A stretch of 64,000 nt of DNA, from positions 3,472,001 through 3,536,000 of the forward strand of contig JACONQ010000004.1 in the NCBI GenBank assembly GCA_014281115.1. Reading direction: 5' to 3'. This DNA comes from Laburnicola sp. R22_1 (taxonomy: Eukaryota; Ascomycota; Dothideomycetes; Pleosporales; Didymosphaeriaceae). Positions within the stretch are counted from its first letter, which is position 1; each line of letters begins with the position of its first letter. The translations under genes and the position numbers were made by a program. The notes below the pieces were generated by a model. That model was given only the letters and a program-made list of their open reading frames with translations. It had not been told where the DNA came from and did no database searches. This document shows positions 20,034 to 30,702 of the stretch, piece by piece.

Positions 20034-20079
20034 CCCTAGCTTGGCAGTCCGTGCAACGCGTCACTCCATGCAACACCCC
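20034..20079 (+). repeat. Left terminal inverted repeat of transposon B
   Basis: Starts CCCTAGCTTGGCAGTCCGTG and is the exact reverse complement of 22114-22159 by eye. That is notable given the damage inside the element. Confidence 0.9.
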
Positions 20080-20122
20080 GCCATGCAACACCCCAACTTT
20101 GACGCGCCATATCTCCACCAAT

Positions 20123-21997
20123 ATGGATCCAATTGAGGCTGCGATAGCAGCAATCGAATCGTGAGAGCCAGGAGAATCTTTCTCATATAGACAGGTTGCA
20201 AAGGATCACGGTGTTGTGACTTCTACACTAACGCGTCGGCACCAAGGCGTCACACAAGCAGGTGCAGCTGCCAACTCCGCGCGTCGAAATATCAGCCAAC
20301 AACAAGAAGTAGAGCTTCTACGATATATCAAACAGCTCACCGAACGTGGCCTTCCTCCTACAAGGCAGATGATACAGAGCTTTGCTTCACATATAGCCAA
20401 AAAGCAGATCTCAATATCCTGGGTTGATCGCTTTGTACGGCGGAACAAGGAATCCTTAATATCTCGATAGACGGCCGGCATCGACAACAATCGCCACAAA
20501 GCTGATTCTCCAGCCAAATATAAGCTCTACTTCGAGCTCTTGCAGCGTAAGATCGAACAATATTAGATTGAGGCTCGAGATACGTACAATATGGACGAGA
20601 AAGGCTTCCTGCTCGGCATCACCTCCCGCTCTAAGAGGATCTTTAATAGGCCTCTATACGAGGCCAAGGCTGTGAGGCAAGCAATACAAGATGGCAGCTG
20701 TGAGTAGATATCGATTATAGCTTGTATATGCGCCGACGGATCTGCCTTGGCCCCAGGTCTTATCTATCAGGCCAGCTCTATCAACATACAATCAAGCTGG
20801 GCCGAGGATATCAATCCTGAACACTATCAGGCCTTTATTACGGTATTAGAATCTGGCTAGAGCAATAATTAGATCGGCCTTGCATGGCTGCAACAGGTGT
20901 TTAATTGGCTCACAAAGCCAAAATCTGGACGATCGTATCGGCTATTGATCCTTGATGGCCATGGATCTCATATCACAATAGACTTTATTGACTTTTGTGA
21001 TCGCAATAGGATCCTGCTAGCCATATATCCGCCTTATTCTACGCATACGTTGCAGCCTCTTAATGTCTGCGTCTTCAAGCCTCTATCAACAGCATATTTG
21101 AACGAGCTATCAGCCTTTATAAACAACAGCTAGGGACTGGCCTCAATCGCTAAGAGAGATTTCTTTAGCCTATTCTGGCAGGCCTGGGTCAATACAATGA
21201 GGCAGCCATTAATCCTCTGGGCCTTTGAAGCTACAGGCATCTCCCCGCTCGATCCAACGACTATACTTAATAGATTTGATCAGTCTCAACTATCTGAGTA
21301 AGGATCACGAGAAAGCTCAACCTCAGTACTCAGTGCTTCAGATTGGAGAAAGATCGATAGGCTACTAAGGGCCGCTGTGGATACAGGCGGAGATAATAAG
21401 GCCAAGAAGCTCAGTCGAACTGTACACCATATCTCTGTACAGAAACAGCTTTTGGAGCATGAAAACAATGGCCTCCGCGAGGCCCTATCGATACAGAAGA
21501 AGCGCTCAAAGCGAGGCAGGCCTTTACCTCTTGATCGGCCAGATGAGTATCATGGTGGAGCTGTTTTCTGGTCACCTCATAGCGTGCAGCGGGCCCGCGA
21601 TCGTCAACACTAAAAAGATATAGAGGATCAGCAAAAACAGCTTCAAAAAAGTGAGCAAGCAGAGGCTTGTTGGGCCAGCCAGCAGCTCAAGGCAAGACTT
21701 CTCCAGGAGAGGCGTATTGCTCGAGCAGCTGCTAGAGATGCGCGCGCAAAGCAGAGGGCCGATGAGGCTGCAGATCGACGTCTCAAACAACAGGCCCGCA
21801 AGGCACAAAGTCAACTTCAGAAACGTATCAGATTATCCTAAAAGGGTAATAAGAAGGCCTCAAAGCCTTCTAGCAGATCTATTAAGAAGAAACAGGCTCA
21901 GCGTGAGGCTGTAGATATTGATGAGGCCTCATCTGTTGCATCCGCCTCACAGTCACGCAGAGGCCGAATCATCAAAACACCAAGCAGATATCGATAA
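20123..21997 (+). pseudogene. Pogo-type transposase with ten premature stops
   Basis: An in-frame 625-codon relic. The N-terminus has a helix-turn-helix (YRQVAKDHGVVTSTLTRRHQ) and a Tc5/CENP-B region (WVDRFVRRNKESL). The DDE domain shows YNMDEKGFLLG and LLILDGHGSH, but the third acidic residue is Asn in LQPLNVCVF where the family has LQPLDV, matching a G-to-A change. The C-terminus is a long charged, Gln/Arg-rich helix, probably coiled coil. Stops lie at 20162 (TGA), 20468, 20564, 20705, 20858, 20870, 21131 (TAG) and 21299, 21611, 21839 (TAA). All are reachable from CGA, TGG, CAG or CAA by single transitions. Confidence 0.88.
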
Positions 21998-22113
21998 TCT
22001 GAGTAGCTAGCAATTATCTACGGGCCTTAGAGACCTCAACTCCAGAAAATCTCGTGATATTATTTTTTGTGGCTGTCTCTATAGCCTCATGTTTGTGGCC
22101 GAGCGATTATGTT

Positions 22114-22159
22114 GGGGTGTTGCATGGAGTGACGCGTTGCACGGACTGCCAAGCTAGGG
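22114..22159 (-). repeat. Right terminal inverted repeat of transposon B
   Basis: Exact partner of 20034-20079, followed by the TA duplication at 22160-22161. Confidence 0.9.
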
Positions 22160-22161
22160 TA

Positions 22162-22687
22162 AGCTACCTAGGTACACTAGTGTACACCGACCGCGCTAGT
22201 AAAACGCCCTCGATCATCAACCTCGACATATCCTCCAGCACTATAGATGCACGCACCGCAGCGGGGCATAATTGTATTTCAAAGACATTGTATGTAATCG
22301 GCCATGTATTTGTAGTCACGACTCAATGGAGAGAGAGAGGGGTGCTGTGAACGTGCAGTATTCAGGTGCATATCTGCAAGGCAAAGAGACAAGATCAAAG
22401 CTCATCAAAAAAAAATGTATAAAAATCCATTTATTTGAAATTCTGAGTGAGCTTGTTCTGTTTACTGTAAGAAGCGCAAACGGCAACGGCAACTTCTTCC
22501 TAACCCTTCAAGCCTTGTCGGAATAGCTTCACAGCGTTGCAACGCAACTTGTCACAATCACGTCGTGTATTTGTTATTTAGGTCCTAAATAGAACTCACA
22601 TCAAAGGAATATCTAGGCCTCGAAGCCCACCAAGAACGATGGCTCATCAAAATCATTTTACTATTCCTCGTCGTTTTAAGACCGCTA
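22162..22687. other. intergenic, no gene seen
   Basis: Between transposon B and the SDR pseudogene. It contains an A-run near 22408 and modest AT-richness, but nothing recognisable as coding. Confidence 0.4.
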
Positions 22688-23792
22688 TCAAATCAAATGC
22701 GCCAATGACTTCGCAGTGTCGATGACGCTCTTCTCGTGGGGAATACACTCTCCACTGAGCAACAGTTGCTTCCCTTTACTCTCATCAATCACTGGTTTAT
22801 TCTCCGTATCCAGTACTTGATAATCACTCCTGTACCCCTCTCCCGGTTTACCCTCTACGATTCTCCCCGTAGCATCCGGAAACCCTTTTCACAAGACATC
22901 GGCAACTGACTGCGGTGTAATGGAAGCAGCGGAACTAATGTAGCGCTCACAGTCCGTCTTTCAGGGATGCGCGATCATGTACTCAATCTGGGAGGCTACA
23001 TTATGAATATCCACGACCGTATCCAGACCAGGACCAAACCCCTGAGGCGGATACTCGCCGCCGGAGAAAATGTTCCAGAATTCGGAAATGGTTTCGCTGA
23101 TGGCGGAGCGAGTTGGTGGCTGGATGAGGGGGTGACCTATGACGAGGTTAGAAGGGAGGGGTTAGCATCGTAGATATTGCATAAGGCGGAGAGTACTCAC
23201 ACGGGGTCCAAAGCTGCCTGTGTAAAAGACGGGTTCTTTTCCTCTCGGAACGCCCAGAATGCTTTCTCCGCCGCGACCTTACTTGCTGCGTAAATCAGCG
23301 GTCCTGGAGACTTCTGACCCAGCTCAGCCACCATAGGTTCAGCGAAATCGTTCCAGTCTTTTTCTGTGAATGTATACGGTGCAGGTGTAAGATTCACCGC
23401 TGCAGCAATTGAAGATAGAAACACGAATGTCTTGAGCGGAGGTCCGGCTTTGAGAGCGCTGTTGAGGAGGGACGTAGTGCCGTTAACGGAAGCGTGGATG
23501 ACGGGATCTGGGTCTGAGTACTTGAAGGACAATGGAGATGCAAGATGCGCCCTGGCGGTCGCGCCTTGGACAGCTTCGTCGAAGGCGCCGTCCACTGTGA
23601 TGTCTGGGACTTCGATAATGGAGAATTGACCGGACTTGGCATAGGTTTGCAAGGGTCCTTCGAGAAGGGGTGCGGCGGACGAGAGCTTGCGGACTGTTCT
23701 CGAACATGGTAGTTGCTGTCGAGGAGGTGTTTGGCTGTGACGGCTGCGATGAAGCCGTTGATGCCTGATATCAGAACCGTACCTTTAGACAT
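22688..23792 (-). pseudogene. Broken extended short-chain dehydrogenase (Gre2-like NAD(P)-dependent epimerase/reductase)
   Basis: The minus strand from ATG 23792 reads SKGTVLISGINGFIAAVTA, the Rossmann GxxGxxA nucleotide site of Gre2/dihydroflavonol-reductase-like enzymes. The frame shifts by one base at about 23698-23702: the upstream frame ends its homology at NYHVR and the downstream frame resumes at TVRKLSS. The downstream part has FVFLSSIAAAV and the catalytic YAASK (LIYAASKVAAEKA). After a probable intron near 23200-23130, substrate-domain sequence resumes (GGEYPPQGFGPG) but the phase does not match. In-frame TGA codons lie at 22963-22961 and 22891-22889. The sequence ends AKSLAHLI. Several independent defects argue against a sequencing error. 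Intact relatives reduce ketones or aldehydes. Confidence 0.82.
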
Positions 23793-24687
23793 GGTGATGG
23801 CAGTGCTTGACAGATGATCTTGGAGAGTTTTGTAGAGGGCACGAGGTGATTGTTTTGTCTTTAGGAGGTTCCTCGAGCACTGCACTATTGTGTAGACTCT
23901 TGTATAAGCGTTGTAACCGCATTGGGATTCGATCACCAACAGCGCCACTGCTGGCCCATAAGACAGTCGAGGGATACGCGTATTCCGGACGAGCCGCTCC
24001 TCCTCTGACAGTCTGATGACTCGGGCGCATCTTCACGCAGCCTACCGATATCTCAGTCCTTGGACCACTGCCTGTCTTGGCAACCTTGCCAAAGAGGAAG
24101 TTTTCTTGAGGCTGGCGCTAGCCTGCCAGACGTGAAATAGTTGCTAGGCGCTTTTGAAGACGATACGGGTGAGCAGTCGTTTCTTCCGAGATGGCACTGG
24201 CTGCTCGGGGCACGTCATTGCTGGCTTGGGCAGCAATGGCAAGACCGACGGGTTGCGCCACGTTGTTTCTCGTGTCACTTGATACTGGACCACTTCGCAT
24301 GCCGTGTAGCATCTGTCGACGGGGGTTCTTCAGACCACGACGCCTCTTGTCGCTTGTGCATGGTCGCCGTCGTATTATTAGCGCTGCCGGCAAAGCCGCG
24401 TTTCAGATTGCCTCGTGGCGGGCGCCGCACGGATGCCGTCGATGCATGGCTTTGTTCCCAGTGTATGCGACTATAGTTTTAAACTTTTTGACACGCCCCA
24501 GACGTTCTCTTCTTTCCCATCCCCGTGTTTGCGCCGTGCAACACTGCTTGCCGTCGGCTGCTGAACATGCCTTACCCGCCGTCAAGGGAATGCTGTCCAG
24601 TGCCGTCTCGCGGATTGGCTTCTTCGCCGCTTGATCGGCCAAATCCGGCCCTGCGCCCCCCGAGCGTCTACCACGTAGAGCCAGACA
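23793..24687. other. intergenic, shared upstream region
   Basis: Lies between the start of the SDR pseudogene (minus) and the F-box gene (plus). Overlapping GC-rich frames on both strands show no family features, and I would not call a gene. Confidence 0.4.
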
Positions 24688-26075
24688 ATGGAGAGACAGA
24701 GACTCCGCCCGCCTAGCTCTCCAACCGGGCGTGCACTATTGCTTGCTGGCGGCGAAAGAACATCTACAAGGAAGAGTCTGAGCTTTGGGAGGGCGGCAGA
24801 AAGCTTCCAAGCCAAGTTGGTTGCGTCGTTCCGGAGCGTGAGGAGACGAGGTTTGGGAGAAGAGTTGACGCCGAATCCGAGGTACGTCTACCACCTAGGT
24901 AGTCCCTTGTTGATGCCCAACTGTCGAACATTTGTGCTGATCCATTCCGTCCTATAGCCTGTTTTTTGCCGCTTTCTTTCGTCTGCCTAACGAGCTACAC
25001 GTTTACATCTTATGCGAGCTCTTCATCGCCGATCTGCTTGCTCTCCGGAGGACTTCGCGAGCCTTGAATGAACTCATCACAGCATGCGGGCCACCTTTGG
25101 TGCGATTCTGGGTGAAGCACAAGATGGGAACGCTCCACATCCGACTTTATCCACCCCCAAGGACGAATGAAGCCCATTTGCACTATCTCTGTGAGTACGA
25201 TCGGGGCATGCAATGTAGGACAGAAGCTTATCATGCATGTGCCCACAGTAGCCATGCGGCGGCGACACATAGCCTCTATCCGACTGACGCGGGAACTAGC
25301 GACCTTCGTGCTAAAGGATACCTTGAGGCACACCAATCAGCGTCGGAAGCAGATGTGGGCTTCCGTGTACGAAAAGATGATCCCGTTGGTGTTTGGTGTG
25401 GGATACTTTCTTGAAGAGCACAGGCGAGTCATATTGGAAAGAGATCTTGGGCGCATCCGACCACGGTCCCACATTGGCTATGATATCTGCACAACGCCTG
25501 GTATTACGAGCCAGGAGCGAACGATATTGAAAAAACTAGATCCGCCGTTGCGCTTGCAGTTCTTCTACATGTACTGCTTTATCCTGCAAGTCCTGATGCG
25601 GAAGCTGCGGCCACCAACATACATAGGAACAGATGAGAAGGAATTCTGCGGCTGGCACAGCACGCCAGCTTGCGCAGAAGACGTGGCCTTTGTTCTGGTC
25701 CTGGGGGGCATTGGGATGGTTGCCAAGCTACTTATCTGTCCGAATTACAGTGAGCGTCGAAGACTGCTCCATGCATTCATCACCCGTCTGTCTCCGCATG
25801 AGAATGTCAGTTGGCGCCTCAGTTGGCGCAATCTAGGTGTTACGTCGCATGCACTGTTGGACGATATCCCGTGTAGTAGTATTGGTATAACCCAGCTCGA
25901 CCAGATCTGGAGTGCATCCAGCATGGACTTTACGCAGCACGAAAGGGACAGGTACGAGCAAGTTCGGACATCCCGAAATTTTCTGAATGAGTTGATGGGC
26001 TACGACATACTGCGAGGGCGGCCTGCAGATGCAGATGATTCCGATGATGGAGGAGGCGATGGACATGTAGGATAG
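24688..26075 (+). CDS. F-box domain protein, substrate unknown
   Basis: Three exons: 24688-24881, 24958-25190 and 25249-26075, giving 417 aa. The joins fall at GTACGT...CCTATAG and GTGAGT...CCCACAG, and restore a single frame. The N-terminal 65 residues are basic and Ser-rich. Exon 2 encodes an F-box: FRLPNELHVYILCELFIADL, then LLALRRTSRALNELITACG. F-boxes bind Skp1 and present substrates to SCF ubiquitin ligases. The rest (residues about 145-417) is a conserved-looking globular region with FLEEHRRVILERDLGR and LQFFYMYCFILQ, ending in an acidic Asp/Gly tail. I recognise no substrate-binding repeat such as WD40 or LRR. Many lineage-specific F-box genes of this form occur in Dothideomycetes. 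Confidence 0.75.
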
Positions 26076-27579
26076 GGAATACACGAGGATCAGCAGGTAG
26101 GCGAGATGTCACTGTGGACTCTCTGCAGGCTTCGTGCCACGTCCAACGCAACTGTTGGCATATGCACCTAGATGTCCTATAAGCATACATAGCGCAGCTG
26201 CATCTTGAAAAACTACATGTGTCAGCTGTCGCGCAACCTTGGTCAACTCTAGAGCATATGAAGTTGGCGTACAATGAATGAGGGTACATACGTGGAGGCT
26301 GGGGTAGCTAGACTGCTGCGCATGGTCACCTGTTACTGTGCATATGGGCCAGATGTCTCTATGCGCCGAGAGCCCGAAGCCGCCGTACTTGGTGTGGATA
26401 CAGAAGACAGGGGTTGCCGTACTGGTGTTTTTCGTCTCTGTGTGGGCGTGCAACGTGCAGCGTCCACCAACAGCGATCCCCAATTCCAGGTCAGCGGCCA
26501 TTGTGATGGATGTCCCACGCAACTGGCCCGCCCACGGTCTCAGAGCAATTTTCGAGGGCCAAGTTGCGGAGCGTGCAAGCAAGAGGAGTCGAATCCTACG
26601 GACCCTGCAGCCGTTGCAACTTGCAAGAGGCGATGGGAGACGACCGAGGATAGGCCGGGGACCCGTGGCGTCTGGAGCGTCATGTATTCGCATTTCGCAG
26701 CAACAACAAGCACAACAAGCTCCCCACGGTCGACGGCCGAGGCAGGCAGGTGCGGCGATGCGCCAGGACGACGCTGGTGTTTCGCGGCTCGAGGCATGAC
26801 GTCCCGTGATTGATTTGGGCATCACGGTCATCAGCCGTCATCGGTGCCGGCTCGGACGGGATTCTCGGCAAGGGGAGTTGATGGCAGCCCATATCCGTGA
26901 GAACGCGGACAAGTTACAAGCGGCGTTGCAGCGTGCGTCTGGAGTCGCACACAGGCCGCACTCGGTCGCCTTTCCCACATGAATCCACAGGAATCCACAT
27001 GTCAAAGCGCCCGAGTGCCATGCGGTGCTCCCCAGCTCCCCAGTCCTGCTGCACCGCACGGCCAATGGCATTGCCGTGCATTCACCGCCAGATCGAATCC
27101 TTGCAAGCCTTCGGCTCTAACCACCGTCTCCGTGTCTCTGCGCCGCTCTAATTGCTGCCGACCCCATATTATGCCCATCTAAAGCCCTCGCCGTGCGCTC
27201 GCTGTCTGTCTGTCCTGGTCCTTCTGCCAAAACACCGCCACGGTGCAGTCGTCGTCTTTGTTGCCGTGCACCTTGCCCCTCCGAGCCCACACCTCTCCGG
27301 CATTCCTCGCCGACGTTTGCGACAGCAACCATTGAAGCACCCATCACCCCCACCCCCCTCACACCCGCGCACGCGACACCACCACCCCTTCCACGCCTGA
27401 GACCTTCGCATACTCGCCACTCACCACCACAACCCTCCCGGCGGCGCGAACCGCTCGCCAACTACTCCTCCCCGAGCGCGCAGGGGTCGTACACTGTCAG
27501 CTGAGCCACCACACCCAACCCACCATACCTTCCGCGTCTTAGCATCATGAGGCCGTAGAGATAAGGTAGAGGAGGAAAC
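26076..27579. other. 1.5-kb intergenic region, no supported gene
   Basis: Long GC-rich frames exist on both strands (for example 26274-26813 plus and 26109-26831 minus), but they overlap each other, are low-complexity in places and match no family I know. The last 350 bp are C/T-rich on the plus strand, common in promoters of filamentous fungi, and probably drive the folliculin gene. Confidence 0.45.
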
Positions 27580-29006
27580 ATGGACTTTACGGTACGTCCC
27601 CACGCCGCGCGCCTGTGCTCCCGCCGCCGCCGGAATCTCTCCGAGCGCCCGCGTGCCGTCTCGCCTCCGGGACCTGATGGCTGACTTGGCTTGAGCAGAT
27701 CTCGCTCGCACACTTCTGCGAGGTCCACGGTCCTACGTCTATCATCTGCACCCAAGCCTCGCCCTCGCCCTGTGGCTCCTGTCACCCGTGCGTGACCCCG
27801 CCTTGCGAAGAGCCGCATCCGTCGCTCGCCTTCAACGGCCTGTATGACCAGCCTCCGACCCTGAAGCTGGCCGGCCGTTTTCCACACTTCACCTCCCCTT
27901 TCGAGACCCCGCCTACCAGCCCGCGGTCCCCTTCGCATAACCCATACTTTCCCACTTTTCCCGCGTCCGATGCCAGCTCCGGCGGCCGGAGAGCTAGTAG
28001 CACCATCGACACGGATCCCGATGTATGCGAGAACTGCCAAATTGTTGTGCCCAAGAAGGTCAGCGATAGGCTTCCGGATGGTGCGCCAGGAAGCCCGTCC
28101 AAAGGTGGCCGGGGTAGGAATGGCAGTCCTGTGCTGCGGACCTCCCACAACTTTCCGGTGCGCGGTTCTAGCGCAGGCGACGACATGAGCAGCTCAGCAT
28201 CATCCGATGCCTCCGACAACGAGCACTCCAAGTCTTTCGACAGCAGCGGCTCTCACATGTACCCAGCTTCTATTCCCGCTTCTCCCATGTTTGTCTCGCG
28301 GGGTATGCATACCCACACCATGAGTTACGTTTCCACCAGTCAGCCCCAGTCGCCTGCAGCCTACTCTTTACTCCGACGTACCTGCATACGCACTCTGTCC
28401 ACTGAAACCCTACCCATGGGGAAGGCGTCTGGCCCCATGTTCTTCGGTGATTCGCATGCCGGATATACCATCGCATACGTTTTCCGGCTGCAGGATCCCC
28501 GTTCGCGCGGAGCCAAGCGGACATACGCTCTCATCGCCATGGCTGGCCGCGACGGACTTCGTGCCACTAAGGCTATGGTCAGAATCACCGAGGTCTTCGA
28601 ATCCATCGCCAATCGTATCATTTCCCTAGCCGAGAAGGTTCTCGAGAGGGAGGGTGCCACCTCGCGAAACCCCTCGCAATCGCGCCCCACTACCGCGATC
28701 CCCTCTACCCCGCCGTTTGGAACTTCTGCAACTTCTGCGCAGTCGATGCCTGTATTCACATCGTCGCAGAAGGAGAGACACTTCCCCTCGGTTGCCAGTT
28801 CACCTACCACCCGCAACATCACCCCGGTATCTTCCTTTCTATCTGCGAAAAAGGTCGATCCGGATGGGTTTCCTCGTGTTTCTCGCGAGGTGATGAAGGC
28901 CAAGAGCCTAGTCGAGATCGTGGGAATGGAGGACTTCTTCGTATGGCAGCACGGTATCTTCTGCGGCCTACTTCATTCTCTCATTAAGCAGTTTGGACAG
29001 GTATGA
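27580..29006 (+). CDS. Folliculin / Lst7 homologue
   Basis: Fungal folliculin family, partner of Lst4/FNIP. The complex is a GTPase-activating protein for Rag GTPases at the vacuole and links amino acids to TORC1. Exon 1 is only MDFT (27580-27591). A 107-bp intron follows, then 27699-29006, giving 439 aa. The longin-domain start ISLAHFCEVHGPTSIICTQ is diagnostic of folliculin, and CENCQIV and the long Ser/Pro-rich loop (about residues 60-200) are typical of fungal members. Later longin segments include YSLLRRTCIRTLSTE and AYVFRLQDPRSRG. The frame ends LIKQFGQV at a CAG-GTATGA that could also be a donor, so a further C-terminal exon with more of the DENN domain is possible. I could not find one. 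Confidence 0.85.
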
Positions 29007-30702
29007 CAGCTTGCTCAGCCTTGTTGACTGTATGAGTTGCACTGGTCGTCCTATGATCGATGGACCGTTTGCATTTCTTCCGTGTATTTTATCCTCCTCC
29101 TTGTTGTCATTGTTGTCGTGCGTTTCAGCGGTGTTTCCTGGTCCTTTTCAGCATTGGCGTTCTGGTGTTGTCTGTCCCCGGCACCTGGCAGATCGGGACC
29201 TGTGGCCATCCCTTTTCTTGATCTTCATTTTTCAACGGCCGCTTCATTTCTCTTCGCTCGTTCTGCTGCATTCGGAGCAGACAAGCTTTATACCCATTGA
29301 GATACCCTCTGTTTCGTACTCCTTGTACCTTGTTGTGGGTCGAGAATTTAGATGGACTAATTTCATAGGGCTGGAGGGTTTCGCCGAGGTTAGATGGGAG
29401 GGACATTCCCTCGGGAGGTAGGATTTGACGATGCCACGGTTTGTGAGGCGATGAGTTATGCCGGAGTAGAAGAGGAGAGAAGAGATGCGGCACGTATAAA
29501 TGTTATGAGTCGATTCATCTATACTGTTGATGCTGCATGACCTAATGTGTGGTCCATCAAGGTGCTTCGTGACGATCAGGGCCGTGGTTGCCAAAAGTTT
29601 GCCTGGACGCTCGCTTGGAACAACAATACGCAGTAACTGAGGAGAAAAGGATTGCAGATTGAGTGTTGACTGAGGAGACTGTGTGTGAAGCACAGGCTGC
29701 GGAAATTTTTCGCTGGGCTGGCACACGGGTACAAGGCAGCCACATCGATATCCATAGGCTCGTTTGGGAAGGGAAGGGGACGTGCAAATGCGAGGTAACG
29801 TGATACACCGCCCGCCGTCGCATGCACGTGGATAAGTTTGCTTCTCACAGAATTTATGCTTTTACCTAGCATCTCCTGGTGGGAGTAGCTCCAGGGCTCG
29901 CTCTAATTCACACGTTTGAAGGGTCTTTGCTTGCGGGTAAACTACGCCCCGCTACTAAGGGTCTGCCCCACAGCCGCGCGTGCGCGTCCGCGTCCACGTC
30001 TGTCATGTACGCAATTGAGACCAAGATCCACCTTTTCCTACCTTTACATCTCGGGACGGGTCCCACAGGCCACGAGCTCCAGCCTTCTCGAAACCCCTTT
30101 TTAAGTTACCCACAATTCTGCCGTTACCCCATCGCCATTGCAGATGCTTGGCAGGGTTCGACGTCATTGGAATGGGCGGATGTAAACGACCTGGTGATAG
30201 GATGATTATGATAAATGGAATCTTTCGAGCCCTGCCGCACTTCCTCTTAATGGGTGATGGAGGTAGAAGTACGCACTGTTGTTCTTTTCCTGCGTGCATG
30301 TGGCTTCGTTTCGGTTGATGACGAATCTTTGATACCCGCATTTGCACAGAAAGCACAACGCTACTGCTACATGCTTGTCAATATTGCGCCTAACTCACAA
30401 GCGCTGAAACGCAGCGTGGCCTATTTCGTGTGATTAGGCACTACCCTGGTAGTTTTTAGACTACAGATCGAAAGGAAAAGGAGCTTGACAGCTGTGTAGG
30501 CCTGAAGAGCCGGTAGATCAGTGGTCCAGGCTGCCAACGAGAGAGGGCACTTTGCATAAGACAGCGCATTCATGGATACTCGTATCATTTTTGGGTGCGA
30601 GTCGTTGTGCAGGAAAACCGCGATGCGTGATGCGTATTTAAATTTCCTATGCTCTTCATCACATTGGCTCTAGGGGGGGTAGGCTTCATAAGCCATCAAC
30701 AT
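29007..30702. other. 1.7-kb intergenic region between convergent genes
   Basis: Holds the 3' ends of the folliculin gene (plus) and the RINT1 gene (minus). There is T/C-rich sequence at 29090-29300 and no convincing coding region on either strand. It is longer than most convergent spacers in this window. Confidence 0.4.

Larger units (their letters stand above)
20034..22159 (+). mobile_element. Pogo-type DNA transposon B, moderately RIP-damaged
   Basis: A 2126-bp element with TA duplications at 20032-20033 and 22160-22161. Its inverted repeats of 46 bp (20034-20079 and 22114-22159) look identical. The left end carries an additional CATGCAACACCCC block just inside. It contains a 625-codon transposase frame with ten in-frame stops and no frameshift. 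Only 16 bp separate its left end from transposon A, and the repeats differ, so these are two families inserted side by side. Confidence 0.92.

Noticed and set aside
26109..26831. Overlapping open frames on both strands up to 240 codons
   Set aside because: No conserved motif, mutual overlap and high G+C; typical chance frames.
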